A stretch of DNA of 64,000 bases from Bacteroides intestinalis (lineage in GTDB: Bacteria; Bacteroidota; Bacteroidia; Bacteroidales; Bacteroidaceae), in contig NZ_CABJDN010000003.1 of assembly GCF_902364365.1 (NCBI RefSeq), positions 62,001 to 126,000 of the forward strand, in the 5' to 3' direction. The notes under the pieces were generated by a model. That model was not told the DNA's origin. It made no database searches and worked only from the letters and a program-made list of their open reading frames with translations. Shown here piece after piece: positions 1 to 7,316 of this stretch; the stretch's first letter is position 1, and every line of letters begins with the position of its first letter. The translations under genes were made by a program, and so were the position numbers.

Positions 1-213
1 TATGGAGTGTCTGTAACCCCTGCGCAAAGTACAGTATTCAATTACGGTCCTGCCGAAATGCACACATCCCGTGCCTTCAACAGCCCGAAGAACTACTACT
101 TCCCGATACCGGATGCTGAAATCAAGAGATTGCCTAACCTGAAACAAAACTCCGGTTGGGAATTAGGTTCCACTTCCGGCAGTGGAAACGAGAGTGAAAC
201 ACCTGCTGAATAA
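1..213 (+). CDS. SusD/RagB-like glycan-binding lipoprotein, C-terminal fragment
   Basis: Only the last 70 residues lie in the window; the frame is open from base 1. The stretch around FPIPDAEIKRLPNLKQNSGW matches the usual SusD-family ending, in which an IP-x-x-E-I motif is followed by N-P/L-N-L-x-Q-N. SusD proteins are outer-membrane lipoproteins that bind glycan at the cell surface and cap a SusC TonB-dependent transporter. Given the arabinan genes that follow on the same strand, this is probably the arabinan-binding partner of a SusC lying upstream of the window. Only 18 bases separate it from the next small lipoprotein gene, so the two are probably cotranscribed. Ligand assignment is inference from context. 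Confidence 0.85.
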   Translation, partial: YGVSVTPAQSTVFNYGPAEMHTSRAFNSPKNYYFPIPDAEIKRLPNLKQNSGWELGSTSGSGNESETPAE

Positions 214-231
214 TCTAAAAACTCTAAAATT

Positions 232-657
232 ATGAAACTTAATAAATGGTTAAACATACTAATGATGAGTTGCGCATTACTTACCGGCTTTACCGCCTGT
301 GACGATGATGACGACAATTGCGGCACACTTTCTCTCGGCGCTCCTGCGCTGACAGAGATTGCCGCTCCCACCGCCATTGCAACCTCCGATGTTATAGTCA
401 ATCAGAAAGATTTGGATAAAGGCACTATCAGAGTCATGGCTTATGGATTCTGTTACAGTACTTCAAAGAACCCGACGACTTATAGCGCTACAGTGAAAAC
501 ACTTCCCGAAAACGGAAAGATGCAAGCTACACTGACAGACCTTACTGACAACACCGTATATTATGTACGGGCGTTTGCCACCCTTTATCCCGATGGTGTA
601 ATATATTCGCCGGAAGTGGAAATGACAGTTGGAACAATAGAAACTCCTGCTGAATAA
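232..657 (+). CDS. small surface lipoprotein with one Fn3-like module
   Basis: 141 aa with a lipoprotein signal peptide (hydrophobic stretch ending LLTGFTAC), an acidic run DDDDD right after the lipid-accepting Cys (a feature associated with surface export in Bacteroides), then one beta-sandwich-like module. The module pattern GFCYSTSKNPT ... LTDLTDNTVYYVRAFA resembles the N-terminal module of the arabinanase encoded next (KGICYDTQSNPT ... LSELDPETKYYARAFA). It is probably a SusE/F-position accessory lipoprotein of the arabinan system, but it is much shorter than typical SusE/F proteins. A nested palindromic terminator follows at 668-716. Function not proven. Confidence 0.75.
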   Translation: MKLNKWLNILMMSCALLTGFTACDDDDDNCGTLSLGAPALTEIAAPTAIATSDVIVNQKDLDKGTIRVMAYGFCYSTSKNPTTYSATVKTLPENGKMQATLTDLTDNTVYYVRAFATLYPDGVIYSPEVEMTVGTIETPAE

Positions 658-667
658 AACTATATTC

Positions 668-716
668 ATTACGGGTTACAAACCAAAAGCGCAGGCTTTT
701 TATTGTAACCCGTAAT
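668..716 (+). terminator. nested palindromic terminator
   Basis: A perfect 14-bp stem (ATTACGGGTTACAA at 668-681 with TTGTAACCCGTAAT at 703-716) encloses a second stem AAAAGC/GCTTTT (685-690 with 695-700, loop GCAG) followed by TTATTG. It ends the SusD/lipoprotein transcript or reduces read-through into the arabinanase gene. Confidence 0.8.
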
Positions 717-754
717 TTACACTTTATACAACTAATACCAATACTGATTTACTT

Positions 755-2668
755 ATGAAGCTCTACAAATGGACCTTATTACTGGCAAGCTATTTAGTTT
801 TATCAGGAGCATGCAGCAGTGAAAGCAATGAGCCCGACACTGACGAAACAACGATCTCTATTTCAGCCCCTTCTGTATCAAATGTTACGGATGATAAAGC
901 AACTGTTGTTGCGACTATCACGACAAATACCCCCTCCGCAATATTAAAGAAAGGTATTTGTTATGATACTCAATCTAATCCGACAATATCCAACCGGACT
1001 GTTGAAATGAGTAGTGCAGGTCTGTCACTCAATCTGACGTTATCGGAACTTGATCCCGAAACCAAATACTACGCCAGGGCGTTCGCCACCATAGCGAATG
1101 GAAACCCGGTTTATTCATCAGAAATCACATTCACTACAGCATCCCGCAGTGTTACTTCTGAATTGGACAAATATATAGCCCCTTCCTATTCTGACGATTA
1201 TACCAATATTGCAGGCTGGAACAACAGAAATCAATGGAATTTAGCCAACGTGCATGACCCAAGTGTAGTATTAGCCGAAGATGGGTACTATTATATGTAC
1301 CAGACAGATGCTTCGTATGGTAATGCACATGAAGCCGGCGGACATTTTCATTGCCGCCGTTCCAAAGATCTGGTAACCTGGGAATACATGGGAGGCACCA
1401 TGAAAGCATTACCCAATTGGGTTATTCCTAAATTAAATGAAATACGTGCTAGCATGGGACTGAGTGACGTTCAGCCTGATACTAAAGACTTTGGTTATTG
1501 GGCACCTTGCGTCCGGAAAGTCAGAAACGGTCTTTACCGCATGTACTACTCCATCGTCTGCCCAGGCCTGCTCAACGGCGAAGGAACCTGGGGGGAACGT
1601 GCCTTTATCGGCATGATGGAAAATTCTGATCCTGCCAATAATGAAGGATGGGAAGATAAAGGATACGTCATTACCAATGCTTCGGATAAAGGATTAAATT
1701 ATAACGTTCAGGCAAATGACTGGGCAAACTGTTACTATAAATGGAATGCAATCGACCCAAGTTATATTATCGACAAAGACGGTAAACACTATTTGGTTTA
1801 CGGTTCATGGCATAGTGGTATCGCAGCATTGGAAGTAGATGCAACCACCGGAAAACCACTTAATGTATTGCCCAATCCCTGGGGAACGGAAGCCGATATA
1901 GCTTCTTACGGACAGTTACTCGTAACCCGCAAAATAGGAGATCGCTGGCAGGGATCTGAAGGACCGGAAATCATTTATAATCCAAACACCGGATATTACT
2001 ATCTGTTCATGGCTTATGATGCTTTAGATGTACCTTATAATACACGTGTGTGTCGTTCCCAAAATATTCTGGGTCCTTACTTAGGCATTGACGGTACAGA
2101 TCTTACCAGATTTGGCGGCGAAATGCTCCCCATCGTTACACATCCCTACAAATTCAGCAACAGCAATGGATGGGTAGGTATTTCTCACTGTGCTATTTTT
2201 GACGATGGAAATGGAAATTGGTACTATGCCTCACAAGGACGTTTACCTAAAGATGTACCAAGCATCAATAGCAGTAATGCCGTGATGATGGGACATGTAC
2301 GCTCTATCAAATGGACGAGTACAGGATGGCCGGTAGTGATGCCGGAACGTTACGGCGCCGTACCTCTGGTACCCATTACAGAAAATGAGCTGGTTGGAAA
2401 TTGGGAACATATAGATCTCTCCTACTCTTACGGAAAACAGAAAACATCCAATACAATGACACTTTCTGCCGATCATAAAGTAACCGATGGTTCCTGGAAA
2501 GGCGCAACATGGAGCTATGATACAGACAACCAACGTATCACATTCAGCAATGGAGTAGAAGTATGCCTGCAAAGAGAAGCAGATTGGGAAGCCAGTCCGA
2601 GAACTCACACAATTGTCTATGCAGGATATACCAACAGTAAAACATATTGGGGTAAAAAGAAAAAATGA
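755..2668 (+). CDS. GH43 endo-1,5-alpha-L-arabinanase, lipoprotein
   Basis: 637 aa. A lipoprotein signal (LVLSGAC) is followed by an Fn3-like module (about residues 35-130), the five-bladed GH43 domain (about 160-530) and a C-terminal beta domain of the type found after endo-arabinanases (about 545-637, starting ELVGNWEHIDLSY). The GH43 triad is visible: Asp168 in NVHDPS (base), Asp334 in AIDPSY (pKa modulator) and Glu402 in GSEGPE (acid). It should cut alpha-1,5-arabinan at the cell surface, feeding oligosaccharides to the SusC/D system upstream. It follows a terminator, so may have its own promoter. The family is clear; endo activity is inferred from similarity to the B. thetaiotaomicron enzyme at the same locus position. 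Confidence 0.9.
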   Translation: MKLYKWTLLLASYLVLSGACSSESNEPDTDETTISISAPSVSNVTDDKATVVATITTNTPSAILKKGICYDTQSNPTISNRTVEMSSAGLSLNLTLSELDPETKYYARAFATIANGNPVYSSEITFTTASRSVTSELDKYIAPSYSDDYTNIAGWNNRNQWNLANVHDPSVVLAEDGYYYMYQTDASYGNAHEAGGHFHCRRSKDLVTWEYMGGTMKALPNWVIPKLNEIRASMGLSDVQPDTKDFGYWAPCVRKVRNGLYRMYYSIVCPGLLNGEGTWGERAFIGMMENSDPANNEGWEDKGYVITNASDKGLNYNVQANDWANCYYKWNAIDPSYIIDKDGKHYLVYGSWHSGIAALEVDATTGKPLNVLPNPWGTEADIASYGQLLVTRKIGDRWQGSEGPEIIYNPNTGYYYLFMAYDALDVPYNTRVCRSQNILGPYLGIDGTDLTRFGGEMLPIVTHPYKFSNSNGWVGISHCAIFDDGNGNWYYASQGRLPKDVPSINSSNAVMMGHVRSIKWTSTGWPVVMPERYGAVPLVPITENELVGNWEHIDLSYSYGKQKTSNTMTLSADHKVTDGSWKGATWSYDTDNQRITFSNGVEVCLQREADWEASPRTHTIVYAGYTNSKTYWGKKKK

Positions 2669-2680
2669 GATAAGTTCCCA

Positions 2681-2787
2681 TCCATATCCGAATCGTATCT
2701 GAGCCGTGTCTAGTCCGTATCTGCTCCGTATCTATACACTTGGACTTGGTAGGGAGTTGGTATGGAGTTGATACGGACTTGGTAGGA
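2681..2787. repeat. opposed 11-bp-period arrays (5 + 4 units)
   Basis: Starting 12 bp after the arabinanase stop, five 11-bp units of the type TCCGTATCTGA run from 2681 to 2735. After an 8-bp junction, four units of the type AGTTGATACGG run from 2744 to 2787. The second set is roughly the reverse complement of the first (AGTTGATACGG reads CCGTATCAACT on the other strand), so the whole is an inverted repeat built from short tandem units. No ORF or known element explains it. Confidence 0.8.
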
Positions 2788-2807
2788 AGGGGGTGAATCT
2801 GAGCTCT

Positions 2808-2848
2808 AAAAACAGCCTCAAATTCCCAATCACTGAGTCTGTTTTTTT
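2808..2848 (+). terminator. rho-independent terminator after arabinanase
   Basis: AAAACAG-C-CTCA pairs with TGAG-T-CTGTTTT (11 pairs, one mismatch) around a 13-nt loop, followed by a run of T. It separates the arabinanase from the epimerase/transporter/ara operon. Confidence 0.7.
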
Positions 2849-2854
2849 ACTTTT

Positions 2855-2913
2855 ATGTTACATAACATATACAGGTGTAGTTAATACACTCAAATAAAGT
2901 GTTACTTTTACAC
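2855..2913. promoter_or_regulatory. cluster of three operator-like palindromes, candidate AraR sites
   Basis: Three palindromes lie between the terminator and the epimerase gene. They are ATGTTA-CA-TAACAT (2855-2868), GTGTA-GTTAA-TACAC (2875-2889) and GTGTTACTTTTACAC (2899-2913, one mismatch between arms). The last two are both 15 bp and share the GTGTN-N5-NACAC pattern. TACTTTTA inside the third is one base from the TAnnTTTG -7 box. The position at the head of an operon containing araR suggests autoregulated control by AraR. The AraR consensus could not be checked here. Confidence 0.5.
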
Positions 2914-2955
2914 CCAAAATCGGATAATTATCTCATTTACATTAAAAATAGAACC

Positions 2956-4095
2956 ATGAAAAACAGTTTTCTACTTGCAGGGATTGCCGCACTGATGTTA
3001 TCTGCGTGCAATAACAAGCCAGCTCAGGAGTTGACTTTGTCCGGTCTGAATCCGGTGAATTTTCAAACAGAAGTGAACAATGCCAAAACGGATCTTTACA
3101 CCTTAAAGAACAAGTCGGGCATGGAAGTGTGCATCACTAACTTCGGTGGTCGTATCGTTTCTATTATGGTTCCCGATAAAAACGGGAATATGCAGGACGT
3201 TGTTCTGGGTTTCGACAGCATTGCCGACTATGTAAACATCCCGAGTGACTTCGGCGCTTCTATCGGCCGTTATGCAAACCGCATCAATCAGGGAAGAATC
3301 GTATTAGACGGAGACACGATCCAATTACCACAAAACAACTTCGGACACTGCTTGCATGGTGGTCCTAAAGGCTGGCAATACCAAGTGTATGAAGCCAATC
3401 CGATTGATGAAACGACTCTGGAACTGACTCGTATCTCACCGAACGGTGACTCAAACTTCCCCGGCGATGTAACAGCCAAAGTTCTTTTCAAACTGACAGA
3501 TGACAACGCTATAGATATAAAGTATAGCGCTACTACAGATAAGAAAACAGTCATCAACATGACTAACCACTCTTACTTCAACTTATCCGGTAATCCTTCA
3601 AAAGCTGCAACAGATCATATCTTATATGTAAATGCAGACAATTACACTCCGGTAGACAGTACTTTCATGACCACCGGAGAAATCGTAACAGTGAAAGATA
3701 CTCCGATGGACTTTACTACTCCTAAAACAATAGGACAAGACATCACAAACTTCGACTTCGTTCAGTTGAAAAACGGAAATGGCTATGACCACAACTGGGT
3801 ACTGAATACGAATGGAGACATTGCTCAATTAGCTGCAAAACTGACTTCACCTGAAAGCGGTATCACTCTGGAAGTATATACCAACGAACCAGGTATACAA
3901 GTTTATACCGGCAACTTCCTGGACGGAACTGTAACAGGCAAAAAAGGCATTACTTATAATCAACGTGCTTCCGTATGCCTGGAAACACAACACTATCCCG
4001 ACAGTCCTAATAAGCCGGAATGGCCCAGCGTGGTATTGGAGCCGGGACAAACTTACAACAGCGAATGTATTTTCAAATTCTCAGTAGAGAAATAA
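2956..4095 (+). CDS. aldose 1-epimerase (galactose mutarotase family), lipoprotein
   Basis: 379 aa from ATG 2956; an upstream in-frame start would add 19 non-signal-like residues. A lipoprotein signal ends LMLSACN, so the protein is likely membrane-anchored in the periplasm. Family motifs are present: NFGGRIVSIMVPD, GASIGRYANRI, LHGGPKGW, the catalytic-His region TNHSYFNLSG, and ETQHYPDSPN near the C-terminus. It interconverts alpha and beta anomers of a free aldose, here plausibly L-arabinose released in the periplasm. It is the first gene of a same-strand series (epimerase, symporter, araR, araD, araA, araB) and sits behind three operator-like palindromes. Confidence 0.9.
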   Translation: MKNSFLLAGIAALMLSACNNKPAQELTLSGLNPVNFQTEVNNAKTDLYTLKNKSGMEVCITNFGGRIVSIMVPDKNGNMQDVVLGFDSIADYVNIPSDFGASIGRYANRINQGRIVLDGDTIQLPQNNFGHCLHGGPKGWQYQVYEANPIDETTLELTRISPNGDSNFPGDVTAKVLFKLTDDNAIDIKYSATTDKKTVINMTNHSYFNLSGNPSKAATDHILYVNADNYTPVDSTFMTTGEIVTVKDTPMDFTTPKTIGQDITNFDFVQLKNGNGYDHNWVLNTNGDIAQLAAKLTSPESGITLEVYTNEPGIQVYTGNFLDGTVTGKKGITYNQRASVCLETQHYPDSPNKPEWPSVVLEPGQTYNSECIFKFSVEK

Positions 4096-4120
4096 TAGTT
4101 AACTTTTAAATATTAGAATT

Positions 4121-5815
4121 GTGGAAGCATTAGATTGGATCGTAATTGGAGTCTTCGCTTTAGCTCTGATTGGTATTATTGTTTGGGTTGTCAAACAGAA
4201 ACAAAATGACTCAGCGGACTATTTTCTGGGTGGACGTGACGCTACGTGGATTGCTATTGGTGCATCTATTTTTGCATCGAACATTGGTTCGGAACACTTG
4301 ATCGGATTGGCAGGTGCCGGTGCATCCAGTGGTATGGCTATGGCACACTGGGAAATCCAGGGATGGATGATTCTCATTTTGGGATGGGTATTCGTACCGT
4401 TCTATTCAAGAAGTATGGTATATACGATGCCGGAATTCCTGGAACGTCGTTATAACCCGCAATCCCGTACTATATTGTCTGTAATCTCCTTGATCAGTTA
4501 TGTACTGACTAAGGTAGCGGTTACGGTATATGCCGGTGGTCTGGTATTCCAACAGGTATTCGGCATTGAAGAACTCTGGGGAATCGATTTCTTCTGGATT
4601 GCAGCGATCGGTCTGGTTTTGATCACTGCATTATATACAATCTTCGGTGGTATGAAATCAGTACTTTATACTTCTGTATTACAGACACCGATTTTGTTGT
4701 TAGGTTCACTGATTATCCTTGTACTCGGTTTCAGAGAACTGGGTGGATGGGACGAAATGATGAGAATTTGTGGTGCGGTGACTGTTAATGATCAGGGCAA
4801 CACCATGACGGAATTAATCCGTAGCAATAGTGATCCGAACTTCCCTTGGTTGGGAGCATTAATCGGATCAGCTATCATCGGTTTCTGGTACTGGTGTACT
4901 GACCAGTTCATCGTACAACGCGTTCTTTCAGGTAAAAACCAGAAAGAAGCACGCCGCGGTACCATCTTCGGAGCTTATCTGAAATTGTTGCCTGTATTCT
5001 TGTTCTTGATTCCGGGTATGATTGCTTTCGCACTTCATCAGAAATACCTCGGTGCAGGTGGTGAAGGTTTCTTGCCGATGCTCGCTAATGGTAGCGCCAA
5101 TGCCGATGCAGCTTTCCCGACACTGGTAGCCAAGTTGTTGCCGGCTGGTGTGAAAGGTCTGGTGGTTTGCGGTATTCTTGCAGCTTTGATGAGCTCATTG
5201 GCGTCTTTGTTCAACTCATCCGCCATGCTGTTTACAATTGACTTCTACAAACGCTTTAAACCGAAAACTTCTGAAAAGAAACTGGTAGTTATCGGTCAGA
5301 TGGCAACTGTAGTGATTGTAATTCTGGGTATTTTGTGGATACCTATCATGCGTAGCGTAGGTGATGTACTTTATACTTATCTGCAAGACGTACAGTCTGT
5401 ATTGGCACCGGGTATCGCCGCAGCCTTCCTGTTGGGTATCTGCTGGAAGCGTACTTCTGCACAAGGTGGTATGTGGGGATTGATCGCCGGTATGGTAATC
5501 GGCCTGACACGTCTAGGAGCAAAAGTATATTACAGTAATGCAGGAGATGTGGCCGGTGGTACATTCAAATATCTATTCTATGATATGAACTGGTTGTTCT
5601 TCTGCGGATGGATGTTCCTTTTCTGTATCATTGTAGTGATAGTAGTCAGTCTGGCAACGAAAGCACCGTCTGAAGAAAAGATACAAGGATTGGTATTCGG
5701 TACCTCCACCCCGGCACAATTGGCAGAGACACGCGCCAGCTGGAATCATTGGGATATTATCCATACGGTTATTATCCTGGGTATCACTGCCGCATTCTAT
5801 ATCTATTTCTGGTAA
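4121..5815 (+). CDS. SSS-family sodium/sugar symporter, probable L-arabinose importer
   Basis: 564 aa from a GTG start 25 bp after the epimerase. It is strongly hydrophobic with about 14 membrane segments and the sodium/solute symporter signature regions SIFASNIGSEHLIGLAGAGA (near residue 50) and YTMPEFLERRYNP (near 105). WYWCTDQFIVQRVLSGKN is typical of the SGLT-like branch. It imports a sugar with Na+ across the inner membrane. The substrate is inferred to be L-arabinose because the gene lies between the epimerase and araR/araDAB, the arrangement also seen in B. thetaiotaomicron. Confidence 0.9.
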   Translation: MEALDWIVIGVFALALIGIIVWVVKQKQNDSADYFLGGRDATWIAIGASIFASNIGSEHLIGLAGAGASSGMAMAHWEIQGWMILILGWVFVPFYSRSMVYTMPEFLERRYNPQSRTILSVISLISYVLTKVAVTVYAGGLVFQQVFGIEELWGIDFFWIAAIGLVLITALYTIFGGMKSVLYTSVLQTPILLLGSLIILVLGFRELGGWDEMMRICGAVTVNDQGNTMTELIRSNSDPNFPWLGALIGSAIIGFWYWCTDQFIVQRVLSGKNQKEARRGTIFGAYLKLLPVFLFLIPGMIAFALHQKYLGAGGEGFLPMLANGSANADAAFPTLVAKLLPAGVKGLVVCGILAALMSSLASLFNSSAMLFTIDFYKRFKPKTSEKKLVVIGQMATVVIVILGILWIPIMRSVGDVLYTYLQDVQSVLAPGIAAAFLLGICWKRTSAQGGMWGLIAGMVIGLTRLGAKVYYSNAGDVAGGTFKYLFYDMNWLFFCGWMFLFCIIVVIVVSLATKAPSEEKIQGLVFGTSTPAQLAETRASWNHWDIIHTVIILGITAAFYIYFW

Positions 5816-5817
5816 AA

Positions 5818-5891
5818 TAGCTACAAGCTACAGGCGACGAGTGCCATCCGGCATGATAGCGCAGCCCACTTGTAGCCTGTAGCCTGTAGCT
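5818..5891. repeat. 7-bp-period inverted repeat in symporter-araR spacer
   Basis: The left arm TAGCTACAAGCTACAGGC (5818-5835) contains two AGCTACA units. The right arm around 5875-5891 contains repeated GTAGCCT units. The arms pair over 17 bp with one mismatch. Inside is a small stem TGCC-ATCC-GGCA. In RNA this would form a long hairpin between the symporter and araR reading frames and may lower expression of downstream genes. Confidence 0.65.
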
Positions 5892-5906
5892 CGTAACTAA
5901 AAGTAT

Positions 5907-6587
5907 ATGACAAATAACTATTATAGTTCAAATCCTACCTTTTACGTTGGTATCGACTGCATCATCTTCGGTTTCAACGAAGGAGAACTGAACTTGCTAT
6001 TGCTGAAACGAAACTTTCAACCGGCAATGGGAGAATGGTCTCTGATGGGTGGATTCGTGCAACAAGATGAAAGTGTGGATAATGCTGCCAAACGTGTACT
6101 GGCGGAGCTCACCGGTTTGGAAAATGTATATATGGAGCAAGTAGGGTCGTTCGGCGAAGTGGAACGTGATCCGGGAGAACGGGTTATCTCAGTTGCTTAC
6201 TATGCATTGATCAATATCAACGAGTACGACCGCGAACTGGTGCACCAGCATAATGCCTACTGGGTAAACATCAATGAATTACCGCCTTTGATCTTCGACC
6301 ATCCGCAAATGGTGAAACAAGCACGGGAATTGATGCAACAGAAAGCATCCACAGAGCCTATCGGCTTCAACCTGTTACCGAAGTTATTCACGCTGTCTCA
6401 ACTGCAAAGCCTCTACGAAGCTATTTACGGTGAACAGATAGACAAGCGTAACTTCCGTAAACGGATAGCCGAAATGGACTACATTGAAAAAACAGATAAG
6501 ATTGATAAAACAGGTTCCAAACGCGGAGCTGCCTTATACAAATTCAATGAAAAGGCATACCGCAAGGCACCGAATTTTAAATTATAA
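5907..6587 (+). CDS. araR: AraR, Nudix-related transcriptional regulator of arabinose use
   Basis: 226 aa. The N-terminal half is a Nudix fold (GIDCIIFGFNEGELNLLLLK, then GEWSLMGGFVQQDES). The Nudix box is broken: where hydrolases have REUxEE this protein has RVLAEL (near residues 66-71), so hydrolysis is unlikely. The C-terminal half (about 150-226) is a winged-helix-like DNA-binding region ending in the basic RKRIAEMDYIEKT...GSKRGAALYKF. This architecture is that of the NrtR-like arabinose repressor AraR described in B. thetaiotaomicron (BT0354), which releases DNA on binding L-arabinose. Only 3 bp separate it from araD. Confidence 0.88.
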   Translation: MTNNYYSSNPTFYVGIDCIIFGFNEGELNLLLLKRNFQPAMGEWSLMGGFVQQDESVDNAAKRVLAELTGLENVYMEQVGSFGEVERDPGERVISVAYYALININEYDRELVHQHNAYWVNINELPPLIFDHPQMVKQARELMQQKASTEPIGFNLLPKLFTLSQLQSLYEAIYGEQIDKRNFRKRIAEMDYIEKTDKIDKTGSKRGAALYKFNEKAYRKAPNFKL

Positions 6588-6590
6588 ATT

Positions 6591-7274
6591 ATGCTGGAAG
6601 AACTGAAAGAAAAGGTATTCCATGCCAACCTTGAACTGGTGAAGCATGGACTGGTTATCTTCACCTGGGGAAATGTATCGGCTATCGACCGTGAAACGGG
6701 ATTAGTAGTCATCAAACCCAGTGGTGTAAGTTATGGCGATATGAAGGCGGAAGACATGGTGGTGGTGGACCTCGACGGCAAGGTAGTGGAAGGACGATTG
6801 AAACCGTCTTCAGATACACCTACCCACGTGGTACTCTACAAGGCTTTCCCTGAAATCGGCGGCGTGGTACACACCCACTCTACTTACGCTACTGCCTGGG
6901 CACAAGCTGGATGTGACATTCCGAATATTGGAACGACACATGCAGATTACTTCCACGATGCCATACCTTGCACGGCAGATATGACAAAGGAAGAAGTGGA
7001 AGGAGCGTATGAAATGGAAACCGGAAATGTAATCGTGAAGCGCTTTGAAGGGCTGAACCCTGTACATACACCGGGAGTACTGGTAAAGAATCACGGTCCT
7101 TTCTCTTGGGGAAAAGATGCGCACGATGCTGTACACAATGCAGTGGTAATGGAACAAGTGGCTAAGATGGCAAGCATTGCTTATGCCGTCAATCCGAAAC
7201 TGACCATGAATCCGCTGTTGGTAGAAAAGCATTTCAACCGCAAGCATGGCCCTAACGCTTATTATGGACAGTAA
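6591..7274 (+). CDS. araD: L-ribulose-5-phosphate 4-epimerase
   Basis: 227 aa, a normal length for AraD. It is a class II aldolase/epimerase of the cytoplasm that converts L-ribulose-5-phosphate to D-xylulose-5-phosphate. Visible motifs are TWGNVSAID (phosphate/substrate loop, near 24), [23 protein letters not shown] (two zinc-binding His) and [12 protein letters not shown] (third zinc His). It starts 3 bp after araR and is followed 42 bp later by araA, fitting one operon. Confidence 0.96.
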   Translation: MLEELKEKVFHANLELVKHGLVIFTWGNVSAIDRETGLVVIKPSGVSYGDMKAEDMVVVDLDGKVVEGRLKPSSDTPTHVVLYKAFPEIGGVVHTHSTYATAWAQAGCDIPNIGTTHADYFHDAIPCTADMTKEEVEGAYEMETGNVIVKRFEGLNPVHTPGVLVKNHGPFSWGKDAHDAVHNAVVMEQVAKMASIAYAVNPKLTMNPLLVEKHFNRKHGPNAYYGQ

Positions 7275-7316
7275 ACAATCGACAGTTTAAAATTAACAAT
7301 TAAAAATAAAAGAATT

